Positions 53,825 through 62,533 of a stretch of DNA of 64,000 nucleotides are shown in pieces. This DNA comes from Hyphomicrobium sp. NDB2Meth4 (lineage in GTDB: Bacteria > Pseudomonadota > Alphaproteobacteria > Rhizobiales > Hyphomicrobiaceae). How positions within the stretch are numbered: the first letter of the stretch is position 1; every line of letters starts with the position of its first letter. The position numbers and the translations under genes are program-made. The stretch lies in contig NZ_FPEJ01000005.1 in the NCBI RefSeq assembly GCF_900117445.1, positions 493,022 through 557,021 of the forward strand, in the 5' to 3' direction. The notes beneath the pieces were generated by a model, which did not search any database, had not been told where the DNA came from, and saw only the letters and a list, made by a program, of their open reading frames with translations.

Positions 53825-54601
53825 ATGACCGATCACGGATTTGGCATCCCTATCGAACCCGCACCGTGGGACCGCGATCTCTCGCCCCTGCCGATGGTCA
53901 AGCAAAGCGTCAAGGCCATCGCCACCGACATCTTCAATCGCATCTCCACTGGCGAATATCCTTTCGGAACGCGCCTTCCCGCGGAACGCGATCTTGCGGA
54001 GACCTTCCGAGAATCGCGCGCCACGATCCGCCAAGCGCTCGAGTTCCTCGAAACCTATGGAGCCGTGGCGCGCCGCGCCGGCAGCGGAACTTTCGTTTCC
54101 TATCGCTCCGACAACGTCCGGCGCTCCAGCGCCGAGGCGGCGGGATACCTCAACGTATCCTCGATTGCCGAGACCATCTCGCCCTTCGAGATGAACGTCG
54201 CCGAGTCGATCCTCGAACCCGAAATCGTACGCCTCGCATCGATCTACATGTCGGTCCGCGACCTCACCAAACTCGGCCAGCAGCTCGCGCGATTGGAAGC
54301 CATCGTCACCGACGCCGCCGAGTTCGCCGAGGTCGAGAAGCAGTTCATGATGACGATCTGCGAAGGAACTCACAATTCTCTCATCGTCGCCATGTACCGC
54401 ATCATGCACGAGGTGCGCCGCCAGCCCCAGTGGTGCGCCAACAAGAACCGCACGCTCACCCCGGTTCGCATCCGCGAGGCGCAGCGCGCCCTGCGCTCGC
54501 TCTATAACGCGCTCGAACGGCGTGACGTCGACACGGCCGTCGAATGCATGCGCCTCTATATAGCGAGCACGCATGAGGACATGATCTACGCCTCGTCCTG
54601 A
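53825..54601 (+). CDS. FadR/GntR-family transcriptional regulator (FCD domain)
   Basis: The product is 258 aa from the ATG at 53825; a GTG at 53810 is possible. The N-terminal GntR winged helix reads VKAIATDIFNRISTGEYPFG, TRLPAERDLAETFRESRATI, RQALEFLETYGAVARRAGSG, TFVSYRS. The C-terminal all-helical FCD ligand domain includes ISPFEMNVAESILEPEIVRL and ERRDVDTAVECMRLYIASTH. The ligand is probably a small carboxylate. Position next to the amine operon and its paired sites suggests, but does not prove, that it controls it. Confidence 0.9.
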   Translation: MTDHGFGIPIEPAPWDRDLSPLPMVKQSVKAIATDIFNRISTGEYPFGTRLPAERDLAETFRESRATIRQALEFLETYGAVARRAGSGTFVSYRSDNVRRSSAEAAGYLNVSSIAETISPFEMNVAESILEPEIVRLASIYMSVRDLTKLGQQLARLEAIVTDAAEFAEVEKQFMMTICEGTHNSLIVAMYRIMHEVRRQPQWCANKNRTLTPVRIREAQRALRSLYNALERRDVDTAVECMRLYIASTHEDMIYASS

Positions 54602-54617
54602 GAAGCGCGCAGCGCGC

Positions 54618-55922
54618 CTAAACCCGCTGCTGTGCCAGCGCGGCAGCAGCGGCGGCGTCCGCCTCCTCGCGCTGATCCCACATCAGCTTCATTTCGCGCA
54701 TGTGCCGCAGCAGAACCGGCCGGTTTTCCGACCACCACCGCACGATCGACGAGAACTCCTGGATGCGTGCGCGACCGTTTTCGATGACGACCACCGGCCA
54801 GTCCCCGACCAGCGCGTTGTCGATGCCAAACAGCTCCCGGCCCCACCAGTGCGCTTCGCCGAACGCGTGATGGCCGACCCCGCCGAACTTCATCATCGAC
54901 AATACCGAGAACGGTTCGAACGTGCGCGCCCGCTGCACGGCGTTCTTCCATAGCTCCAGCGTCGAAACGTATTCCCACGACACCGCGCTCCAGGTGCCCG
55001 GATAGCGCGCGCAGAACTCGGCATAGAATTCGTTCGGGTTCTCGAAGTTCACCTGCGAGTCATTGAGGCGCGGGTCGTCGAAGTCGGGAAACTGGAAGAC
55101 GAACCCTTCCATGAACTCCTGGCTCGTGGCGGCGATCAGCTCCTGATAGTTGTCGCACGTGCATGAGATCATCCGCCCCTTGAAGCCGCGCTTGTAGGCC
55201 TCCTTGGTCAGCGCATGCAGGAACGGCTCGTACACCGTATCCCAGCACAAGACGTCCGGGTTCTTCGCCATCAGCTTTTCGACGATCGCACCGAAGTCCG
55301 TCGTCTCGATGGGGAACAGGTGCTCCTCCACCAGATCCCAGCCCGCCACCTCGAATGCGGCGCGGTAGGTCGCGATCGAAGGCAGGCCGTGCAGATCGTC
55401 CTGAGCACACATGGCAACGGTCTTGCGGCCGGGCTCCTGCCGCGCCAGCCAGTCGACCCCGGTCACGTTGTAGATCGGATGCACCTCGCTCGGTGCCACC
55501 AGCGTGGGCGCATCCGGCGTAAGGTCGCTTGGCAGCAGCGTCGCCACCAGCATGCGGTGCTGGTTGATCAAGCGGCGAACATCGTCGGTGAAGTCGTTAC
55601 CGCCGACCATCAGGATGAACTTCACGCCATCCTCGTTGATCAGCTTTTTGACACCCGCCAGAGCCAGGTCCGGCTCGAAGTTGCTGTCGAATGGCACGAG
55701 GTCGACCATGAACCGGCGCATGCCGACCTTGATCCCGCCCGCCGCATTGATGCGGTCCCGCCAGATCAGGCAGCCGTTGAGGCCCGGCTCGGCCCAGGAT
55801 TTCAGCTTGCCCGTCAGCGGGGCAAGAAAGCCCACCTTCAGCACCGTCCGCGACCCGAGACCATGGTCGGCCATGGCGATCGAGAGCGCCGATGCGAGCG
55901 AGCTTTTCGTGCGTGCAGCCAT
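54618..55922 (-). CDS. Leaderless periplasmic-binding-protein-like protein (Leu/Ile/Val or amide type)
   Basis: The product is 434 aa from the ATG at 55922 (frame open to 56039). It matches type-1 substrate-binding proteins: LKVGFLAPLTGKLKSWAEPG, LNGCLIWRDRINAAGGIKVG, KFILMVGGNDFTDDVRRLIN, then VAMCAQDDLHGLPSIATYRA and DVLCWDTVYEPFLHALTKEA. No signal peptide is visible from any plausible start, and no ABC permease or ATPase genes are near. It may be a cytosolic ligand sensor, like AmiC, or may have lost its leader. It is convergent with the regulator. Confidence 0.78.
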   Translation of the reverse strand: MAARTKSSLASALSIAMADHGLGSRTVLKVGFLAPLTGKLKSWAEPGLNGCLIWRDRINAAGGIKVGMRRFMVDLVPFDSNFEPDLALAGVKKLINEDGVKFILMVGGNDFTDDVRRLINQHRMLVATLLPSDLTPDAPTLVAPSEVHPIYNVTGVDWLARQEPGRKTVAMCAQDDLHGLPSIATYRAAFEVAGWDLVEEHLFPIETTDFGAIVEKLMAKNPDVLCWDTVYEPFLHALTKEAYKRGFKGRMISCTCDNYQELIAATSQEFMEGFVFQFPDFDDPRLNDSQVNFENPNEFYAEFCARYPGTWSAVSWEYVSTLELWKNAVQRARTFEPFSVLSMMKFGGVGHHAFGEAHWWGRELFGIDNALVGDWPVVVIENGRARIQEFSSIVRWWSENRPVLLRHMREMKLMWDQREEADAAAAAALAQQRV

Positions 55923-56108
55923 GCGTCCGCCCGGTTGATGTCGCCCCTGAAGCGGATCGACCCGGACCCATCGTGTCAAGGATGTTCGCCCGCCGGCGAC
56001 AAATGGCCAGCCGCCCCCGCGATCGGGGACGGCACTCAATGCCTCCTAGCATGATTGCACAAACGGGCGCCCTGCGCCCGATCAACGCGAAGGAACCAGG
56101 TGGCCGCG

Positions 56109-56705
56109 CTACGAAGCGCGCCCTGCCTCGATTGCATCCTCGACCGGGATAAGCGCCCCGCTCTTCACGTCGTAGATATAGCCGTAGATCGGGATATGCC
56201 TTGGGACCAGTGGATGCTGCCGGATGCGCCTCACGTCCTGCAGCACGCTCTGCGCCTGATCCTTTATCGTGTGCCATTTGATGAACTGACCGGCCGGATT
56301 GCCACCGCCGTGCTTTGGGTTCGACCACGCTTTCCCATCGAAGCTCGCGGTCTCGAGGTTGTCCTCCAGCAGATCGCCGATAATGACATCGGTGAACAGC
56401 TCCATGCCGCAGTCGGTATGATGAATGACAAACCACTCATTGGTGCCGAGCAGCTTGTGTGAGATCACGAGCGAGCGGATCGCATCATCGCTCGCCCGTC
56501 CCCCCGCATTCCGGATCACGTGCGCATCGCCTTCGGAGAGACCGGCATATTTCGCCGGATCGAGCCGCGCATCCATGCAGGTGAGAATCGCAAAGCGTCG
56601 CGCTGGCGGAAGGGCAAGATCGCGCTTGTCGCCGAACGTCTTCACATACGCCCCGTTAGCGGCCAACACCTCTTCGACAATTTTCGAGCTTTGCGCTTGA
56701 GACAA
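56109..56705 (-). CDS. Beta-class carbonic anhydrase, TTG start
   Basis: The product is 198 aa from a TTG at 56705 with AAGGA upstream, giving (M)[20 protein letters not shown]. The frame is open to 56813. Zinc ligands and the active-site dyad are in [16 protein letters not shown] and [14 protein letters not shown]. The C-terminal [20 protein letters not shown] is the usual end. It interconverts CO2 and bicarbonate. It is divergent from the CorA-like gene. Confidence 0.92.
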   Translation of the reverse strand: MSQAQSSKIVEEVLAANGAYVKTFGDKRDLALPPARRFAILTCMDARLDPAKYAGLSEGDAHVIRNAGGRASDDAIRSLVISHKLLGTNEWFVIHHTDCGMELFTDVIIGDLLEDNLETASFDGKAWSNPKHGGGNPAGQFIKWHTIKDQAQSVLQDVRRIRQHPLVPRHIPIYGYIYDVKSGALIPVEDAIEAGRAS

Positions 56706-56940
56706 GGCAGCGTCCTTTCTGGATTTGGGGGGGCGGCGGAGACAACCGCCGCGAAAGTACTGCAGCACGCCAGGTGTTCCGGCCGAACTATTTTGAAACG
56801 CTATGCAATTCACATCCGCAGATAATAGACCGAAATCGAGGCGCCGCCCGCGCTTATCCCGTCAGAAAACTGTCATCGGCGATCAATAGACTTGGCCCTG
56901 AGGTGTGAACCTCGGCCCAGCATCTGCAGACGGGGAAAGC

Positions 56941-58581
56941 ATGGCCAACGACGAAAGCGCGCCGGCCACGATGACGCTTGCGCGGCGCCAGACCGAAGAT
57001 GCAGGTAGGGTTGCCCGGCACTTCCGCCAGATTGTCCTCTGGCCCATTGAACTGATTGCGAGCGGCAAGACGGCCGAAAGCCGCGAAGCGCCCGACGTCC
57101 TGTTCGAGCGCCTCGGCGCAGGCCACTGGGAACTCGTCGACGACGAGTTCGGCGTCGAAGGCGATGCCTTCCAAGAGCGCCACTATCGCGAGTTTGTCGC
57201 CTTCCTCCCCCACGTCCAGCGCTTCCTCTACGGCGATGCGCCAGGCTCGCTTCGCACCCTCGGCAAGGGCGATGCACCGCTGCGCGTTTACCGCCGCACC
57301 GATGTTGCCGCCGTCCGAATGGTTCTGTCCGAAGGCGCCGAACCCATCACCTGCCAGATCGCCCACATTGACCTGCACTTCTTCCACGACGTCGATGCTG
57401 TGATCCTCGCCTTCGAATTCTACGCGTCAAACGTGCCGCTCAATGTCGTCAACGAGATCATGTATCGCTTCGGCCGTGCTTATCCACCGGGCTGGACTGA
57501 GACTGGCGAGCCGCTGCACTGCCCGCATCGGGTTGAGTGGCTGGCCAAGGATGGAACCGTTCTTGCGGCCTCGGATTATCAGAAGCGCGAACGTTATCTC
57601 TCGTTCGTGGGACACCAGCGCACGCCTTGCTTCGCCGCCCACTGGGAATTCCTGCTGAAGCCGCTCACCGCGGAGAAAGCCGACAGCAACAGCCCGCTGT
57701 CGTTCCGGCAGATCGAATACTACCGCATGCCCGTCATGACCTACCTGACGCTCGAGCGCATGCGCGAGGTCCAGCGCGCCGAATACATGCGATTGGCGTT
57801 CGCCACCGGCCCCAACGCCAATGGCGATGGTCCCTTCTCCGATCGCTTCCTGCACGATTTCGAACCGCGCCACTGCTACGATCGCTACTATCACGAAGGC
57901 ACCGAGGCGACCGGCCTCAGCGCCCGCTTCCTCCTCTCCGGCCACGCGTTCACGATTGTAGCCGACGGAGACTCGCCGCGCCTCGATGACAACGAACGCG
58001 GCCTGCTCGGCCAGTTCCGTCATCAGTACTTCCTGCTCTTCCTCATCAGCCACTTCCACAAGGCCGCGCTGTTGATGCTGTCCGACCGCCTCGTCGCAGC
58101 GATCAAGCATTTGGAAGTGCGTAGCGCACGCTCATCCACCGCCTTTCGGCGTGAGACTTTTCGGCTGCAAGAAGCCTTCATGCGCTTCACCCAGCGCTAC
58201 TGGTTCACCGAGATTTCCGACCAGGCGCAGACGCGCGACCTTTACCGCATGCAGCGCACCCATCTGGGCAACGACGAACTCTATAAGGAGCTGCGCGGCG
58301 AGATCTTCGACATGGTCCAATACCTCGATAGCGACGTTCTGCGCCGCCAGAGTGGAACCATTCACCGCCTCACCGCCGTTACCATCGTTGGCCTTATCGG
58401 CACCATCGCCACCGGGTTCCTCGGCATGAACCTCATCGATGAAACGGGCGCACCACTGCAACTGAAGCTCGTACTTTTCGGCGCTGTTGCCGGCATCGTC
58501 ACTGCATTGACCGTCGGCGTCGTTGCCTTCTCGCGCCCACTGACAGCCTTGCTCGATCGCATGTCGGGCGAGCGTTCATGA
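56941..58581 (+). CDS. CorA-like two-helix membrane protein with large unknown N-terminal domain
   Basis: The product is 546 aa from the ATG at 56941 (GGGGAAAGC upstream). Residues 1-~470 are soluble (IVLWPIELIASGKTAESREA, QIAHIDLHFFHDVDAVILAF, FLHDFEPRHCYDRYYHEGTE, FRHQYFLLFLISHFHKAALL), with helices near the end. The C-terminus has two membrane helices. The first ends in the motif TGFLGMNLI at residues ~492-500, matching the CorA GMN selectivity signature; the second is VLFGAVAGIVTALTVGVVAF. Divalent cation transport is an inference. It is followed 34 bp later by ppk2. Confidence 0.72.
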   Translation: MANDESAPATMTLARRQTEDAGRVARHFRQIVLWPIELIASGKTAESREAPDVLFERLGAGHWELVDDEFGVEGDAFQERHYREFVAFLPHVQRFLYGDAPGSLRTLGKGDAPLRVYRRTDVAAVRMVLSEGAEPITCQIAHIDLHFFHDVDAVILAFEFYASNVPLNVVNEIMYRFGRAYPPGWTETGEPLHCPHRVEWLAKDGTVLAASDYQKRERYLSFVGHQRTPCFAAHWEFLLKPLTAEKADSNSPLSFRQIEYYRMPVMTYLTLERMREVQRAEYMRLAFATGPNANGDGPFSDRFLHDFEPRHCYDRYYHEGTEATGLSARFLLSGHAFTIVADGDSPRLDDNERGLLGQFRHQYFLLFLISHFHKAALLMLSDRLVAAIKHLEVRSARSSTAFRRETFRLQEAFMRFTQRYWFTEISDQAQTRDLYRMQRTHLGNDELYKELRGEIFDMVQYLDSDVLRRQSGTIHRLTAVTIVGLIGTIATGFLGMNLIDETGAPLQLKLVLFGAVAGIVTALTVGVVAFSRPLTALLDRMSGERS

Positions 58582-58615
58582 ACATCCAACCGCTCTGAGT
58601 GCAGGAGACACCGTC

Positions 58616-59536
58616 GTGACCAAAGACACGCGCAACAAGAACTTTGACACGCGTGCACGCGCCGACCTTCAAGACAGCTTCGACGAGGAGCTGGAGATGG
58701 AGCTCGACGATCAGCGTCTGAGCACGCTGCTCGACGACATGGCCGAGCACCCCGAACCGGAAGGCATGGACCGCCAGCTCTATTTCAAGGAGCTGTTCCG
58801 CCTCCAGGGCGAACTGGTCAAGCTGCAGGACTGGGTCGTCGACCAGAAGCTCAAGGTCGTGGTGATCTTTGAAGGTCGCGACGCTGCTGGCAAAGGCGGC
58901 GTCATCAAGCGGATCACCCAGCGCCTCAACCCGCGCGTCTGCCGCGTAGCGGCGCTCCCCGCACCGAGCGAGCGCGAGCGCACGCAATGGTATTTCCAGC
59001 GCTACGTGAGTCACCTGCCCGCCGCCGGCGAAATCGTCCTGTTTGACCGCTCCTGGTACAATCGTGCTGGTGTCGAGCGCGTCATGGGCTTCTGCACGCA
59101 CGAGGAGTGCGATGAGTTCCTGCGCACCGTGCCCGAGTTCGAACGCATGCTGGTTCGCTCCGGCACAATTCTCATCAAGTATTGGTTCTCAATCACCGAC
59201 GAGGAGCAGCACTTCCGCTTCTCCATGCGCATCCACGATCCGCTGAAACAGTGGAAGCTCTCCCCCATGGACCTGCAATCGCGCGTCCGCTGGGAGGCCT
59301 ATACGCGCGCCAAGGAGATCATGCTCGAGCGCACGCACATCCCCGAAGCGCCGTGGTGGGTTATCGAGGCAGTCGACAAGAAGCGCGCCCGCCTCAACTG
59401 CATCCATCACCTGCTCAGCCAGATTCCGTACGAGGAGGTAAAGCGCCCGCCGATCGTCCTGCCTGAGCGGACCTATCACCCCGATTATGAGCGTCACCCC
59501 ATCCCGCGCGAAATGTACGTGCCGGCTGTCTACTGA
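58616..59536 (+). CDS. ppk2: Polyphosphate kinase 2
   Basis: The product is 306 aa from a GTG at 58616 with AGGAGA upstream. The P-loop is VVIFEGRDAAGKGGVIKRIT. The lid and Walker B regions are PAPSERERTQWYFQRYVSHL and GEIVLFDRSWYNRAGVERVM, with SITDEEQHFRFSMRIHDPLK downstream. These match PPK2 class I, which transfers phosphate between polyphosphate and nucleoside diphosphates. Co-direction with the CorA-like gene could relate polyphosphate to its divalent counter-ion. Confidence 0.95.
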   Translation: MTKDTRNKNFDTRARADLQDSFDEELEMELDDQRLSTLLDDMAEHPEPEGMDRQLYFKELFRLQGELVKLQDWVVDQKLKVVVIFEGRDAAGKGGVIKRITQRLNPRVCRVAALPAPSERERTQWYFQRYVSHLPAAGEIVLFDRSWYNRAGVERVMGFCTHEECDEFLRTVPEFERMLVRSGTILIKYWFSITDEEQHFRFSMRIHDPLKQWKLSPMDLQSRVRWEAYTRAKEIMLERTHIPEAPWWVIEAVDKKRARLNCIHHLLSQIPYEEVKRPPIVLPERTYHPDYERHPIPREMYVPAVY

Positions 59537-59676
59537 CGGCTGGCAATCACGCCAACGTCCGCGTTAACGCCAGCCCCCGTACACGTTGCGCGTGCATACG
59601 CCGTTTTGCTGTCTGCACCAGCCCTAGCGGCGGCCCTACCATCGGCAAAAAAGCCGAAAGGAGGCAGGCATCCGCC

Positions 59677-60465
59677 ATGTCGAGCAATGTGCAACGCCAC
59701 GATGCGCCGATGAACGACCAGGTCGCGTTCTGGAACCAATGGAACACCGAAACGCGCGAGCAGAACATTGAGCGCGTGTCTCTCGATCAGCGCGATGCGG
59801 TATGCGCCTGGCTCGATGAGATCGGTCGACACGATCTCGAAATCCTTGAGGTCGGCTGCGGCGCAGGTTGGCTTTGTCAGAGCCTCACCGCTTATGGCTC
59901 CGTAACCGGAACGGATCTTTCGCACCAATGCCTCGAGCGTGCATCGCAGCGATTGCCAAGCGTGCGCTTCGTCGCCGGCGACTTCATGGCTCTAAAGTTC
60001 AACGAGGCCCGATACGACGTGATCGTCTCCCTCGAAGTTCTTTCTCACGTCGCAGACCAGAAAGCCTTCATCGCCAAAATGGCGTCTCTATTGAAACCGG
60101 GCGGCTATCTCATGCTCGCCACCCAGAACCGTCCGCAACTCGAACGCAACGCCATCGCTGCGCCAAAGCCCGGTCAGATCCGCCATTGGGTCGACCGCTA
60201 CCAGCTCTCCGACCTTCTGAGCCCCGACTTTCGCATTCGCTCGATGTTTTCACTGACGCCCAAATGCAATCGCGGCGTCCTGCGCGCGCTCAACGCCGGC
60301 AAAGTGCACACCACTCTGAACAAGTTGGGACTGGGCGCCGTTAGTCGCGCGATAACGCGCGGCCAGGAGCGGCTCTGGTTTGGCTGGACGCTGATGTGTC
60401 TTGCTCAGACACCCGCCTCCGAACTCATCCAGACCCTAGCAGAAGCGGCAAAAATGGCGCCCTAG
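59677..60465 (+). CDS. Class I SAM-dependent methyltransferase
   Basis: The 262-aa protein has the Rossmann SAM motif ILEVGCGAGWLCQSLTAYGS, then VTGTDLSHQCLERASQRLPS, VRFVAGDFMALKF, YDVIVSLEVLSHVADQKAFI and LLKPGGYLMLATQNRP. The C-terminal ~90 residues are helical and unlike named methyltransferases. An AGGAGG site lies 14 bases before the ATG. The acceptor is unknown. Confidence 0.88.
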   Translation: MSSNVQRHDAPMNDQVAFWNQWNTETREQNIERVSLDQRDAVCAWLDEIGRHDLEILEVGCGAGWLCQSLTAYGSVTGTDLSHQCLERASQRLPSVRFVAGDFMALKFNEARYDVIVSLEVLSHVADQKAFIAKMASLLKPGGYLMLATQNRPQLERNAIAAPKPGQIRHWVDRYQLSDLLSPDFRIRSMFSLTPKCNRGVLRALNAGKVHTTLNKLGLGAVSRAITRGQERLWFGWTLMCLAQTPASELIQTLAEAAKMAP

Positions 60466-60927
60466 CAAACGCTCCTGCCAAGCTGCGCATGACCAAGAAC
60501 CGCGCCCCGCCTCCAGCCCGAAGGGCTCGGGGGGGAAGGCGACCCGGCGCTGAGCGCCGCCGTCATGGCGAAGCCGTGCCCTGCATCGACGCGGAGCGCC
60601 CATCGGCGCGTGAGCTGATTGATCCACTTCAGCCCGTCAGGGCTCAGGCCGCAAGCGGCCCGGCGCTAAGCGCCGCCCATGCGGAGCGCCCCGCGGGCGC
60701 GTGAGCTGAATTGAATGGCGGAGCCGGAGGACGTCGAACTACAGCCTCTAACGCATTGCAGCTAAATGATGTTTTTACGCCGACCGAAATTTCATGTCCA
60801 AGAATATGTCCAATATTCGGCTGGCAAATCCGCCACACCTCCCAGACGCCAAAGAACATCGCGGTGTCCGTCACTTAGAAGCAAGCGATGTTCGTTTATC
60901 TCACACAGTACACGCGCCCTGCAACAC
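60466..60927. other. Non-coding boundary between core genes and mobile region
   Basis: This 462-bp stretch holds the palindromic repeat cluster (60514-60716) and then an AT-richer part (60760-60925) with no convincing gene. Base composition falls abruptly after ~60760, marking the change from core chromosome to acquired DNA. Confidence 0.55.
60514..60716. repeat. Two copies of a compound palindromic (REP-like) element
   Basis: Copy 1 (60514-60622) and copy 2 (60630-60716) share the order CAGCCCGnnAGGGCTC, GGCGCTnAGCGCC, and GCGGAGCGCCC...GGCGCGTGAGCTGA. Each part is itself a small palindrome. They resemble bacterial interspersed mosaic or REP elements. No coding frame spans them convincingly. 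Confidence 0.65.
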
Positions 60928-61215
60928 CTATGGGCTTTGCCTAACGCCGCTTTGCTCGCGATCAGCGTGGATCTGTGACCCGCACCGGCGATTTCTTTCC
61001 AGCCAATGTTGGATCTCTACGAGACTGTAGCGGACCGGAGATTTACCGGCGTGTCCCCACCGATAATAAGGTGGACCGCGCCGCTGTGCGCGCATACTCG
61101 CCAGCGTACGTTCAGTCAATTGCAGTATATCAGCCGCCTCCCGCGTCGTCAGAAGCGTGGGACCGCCAAATAAACTATGCGGGCTTGATACATCCGAGGC
61201 CCCAGCAGACTTCAT
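60928..61215 (-). CDS. AlpA-like helix-turn-helix protein
   Basis: The product is 95 aa from the ATG at 61215. The frame extends to 61545 but without coding character. The core LLTTREAADILQLTERTLAS, MRAQRRGPPYYRWGHAGKSP, VRYSLVEIQHWLERNRR is the HTH_17/excisionase-type domain found in AlpA-like proteins of integrative elements. It probably controls an integrase or excision. A second, shorter relative lies at 61944-62153. Confidence 0.82.
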   Translation of the reverse strand: MKSAGASDVSSPHSLFGGPTLLTTREAADILQLTERTLASMRAQRRGPPYYRWGHAGKSPVRYSLVEIQHWLERNRRCGSQIHADREQSGVRQSP

Positions 61216-61401
61216 AATGGGTCCATTTTTGGGCAGCTCTATTGCATGATGGTTATCGCCAAGTACTCTTGTGTTTGAGGCTACGTGGGTGAGCAGTTTG
61301 GCTCGATAATGCAGCTTTAGAAAAGGACCCCTTTTGGTATCTCCGACGCACCAGAACTGTGGAAAACCCCATCGGGCAGCGGGGTACGCGGATGAGGCCA
61401 A

Positions 61402-61848
61402 ATGAAGTCGATCGGTTACGCTCGAGTATCGACTGACGAGCAGAACCCCGCTCTCCAATTCGATGCACTGAATAAGGCCGGCTGCCAAAGGATCTTTAGC
61501 GATAGCGCATCCGGGGCAACAGCATCTCGACCGGCACTTGAGCACGCGCTGTCCTCGTTAAAGTTCGGCGATACGCTCGTAGTCTGGAAGCTTGATCGGC
61601 TGGGCCGGAGCCTCTCGCATCTAATGGACCTCGTGGCGGAGTTGGAGCGCAAAGGCGTCATGTTCCGTAGCCTCTCCGAAGCGATCGACACCAGCACCGC
61701 GAGCGGCCGTCTGCTGTTTCACGTGATGGGGGCTCTGGCGGAGTTCGAGCGCGCTCTGATCAGCGAGCGCACCCGTGCCGGAATGGCAGCCGCTCGAGCA
61801 CGAGGCGCAGCCATCGGACGCCCACCCAAGGCACGTCGGCTTGGATAA
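61402..61848 (+). CDS. Serine recombinase (resolvase/invertase family), C-terminally truncated
   Basis: The 148-aa product has a complete catalytic domain (MKSIGYARVSTDEQNPALQF with the active-site serine, VVWKLDRLGRSLSHLMDLVA, GRLLFHVMGALAEFERALIS, ERTRAGMAAARARGAAIGRP). It then ends PKARRLG, so the ~40-residue C-terminal HTH DNA-binding domain of Tn3-type resolvases and Hin-type invertases is missing. It may be non-functional or depend on a partner. It is divergent from the first AlpA-like gene. Confidence 0.85.
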   Translation: MKSIGYARVSTDEQNPALQFDALNKAGCQRIFSDSASGATASRPALEHALSSLKFGDTLVVWKLDRLGRSLSHLMDLVAELERKGVMFRSLSEAIDTSTASGRLLFHVMGALAEFERALISERTRAGMAAARARGAAIGRPPKARRLG

Positions 61849-61943
61849 GCCACCGGCAACTGGCGACTAGAAAGAGCTTTTGAGCTACGTTTTGCCATCC
61901 GGCGTTTGCCGAAAGACCGCCTCCGTCAGCGAGAAGCACGGCA

Positions 61944-62153
61944 ATGAGTTCACAACAACCCCTCCCAGTGTTCCTCACGCCCGGCCAAGTTGGCCTCATA
62001 CTCCAAATCAAGGAGCGCACATTAGAGAAGTGGCGAGACGTGGGATTTGGTCCACCGTACCGTCGTCTCGGCAACGGTCCGCGCGAGAAGGCAATTTATG
62101 AGCTGCACGCCCTTGGCACTTGGCTAGAGCAGTATGCTCGGCCCGGCTCGTGA
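61944..62153 (+). CDS. Short AlpA-like helix-turn-helix protein
   Basis: The 69-aa product reads FLTPGQVGLILQIKERTLEK, WRDVGFGPPYRRLGNGPREK, AIYELHALGTWLEQY. This is the same HTH_17 layout as the protein at 60928-61215, including the GPPY[RY]R turn. It is a likely regulator or excisionase of the degenerate element. Confidence 0.75.
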   Translation: MSSQQPLPVFLTPGQVGLILQIKERTLEKWRDVGFGPPYRRLGNGPREKAIYELHALGTWLEQYARPGS

Positions 62154-62261
62154 TGGTTTTGCCGAGGTTCTGCTTTCGCACGGTCGCTTCGTCCCAATAA
62201 CCGACATCAAGGAATACTTGGTCGGCACCGCCTCGGCCATCGCAGACCAGGCCCGCTGGTG

Positions 62262-62525
62262 AAGGAAAAGCAGCCCCCAGGGTCGGCCGGTCTTCGTTAG
62301 CCGGATGGTCGCCCGATCCATGGCGTATCCGCGCGGCGCGACGTCGCCGACACGCATGGCGACACCGTCACAGCCGCGTAGCTTGCTGTCTAGGGCAAGG
62401 TTGAACAGAGCCAGATCCCGCTTGCGATCTGCCATCGGCATTTCGTTCGGATCGACCAGATGAGGCTTGGCCGGAGGGGTGGATTTGCGTGATTTTGACC
62501 CGGGCAGACATTCCAGATGCTCGGC
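62262..62525 (-). pseudogene. Tyrosine-type integrase remnant
   Basis: An open frame preceded by an in-frame stop (62526-62528) reads RKSTPPAKPHLVDPNEMPMA, DRKRDLALFNLALDSKLRGC, DGVAMRVGDVAPRG, then TIRLTKTGRPWG before losing similarity. The RDLALFNLALDSKLRGCD and KTGRP blocks are characteristic of a small integrase family. The catalytic C-terminal half is absent, so it is a decayed fragment. Confidence 0.75.
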
Positions 62526-62533
62526 TTAGGACA

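Noticed and set aside
60644..60874. 76-codon minus-strand open frame and a tRNA-like 3' end (GGCTCCGCCA)
   Set aside because: Its C-terminal third is translated from the palindromic repeats. The CCA-ending segment lacks a matching T-arm or acceptor partner, so neither a gene nor a tRNA fragment is supported.
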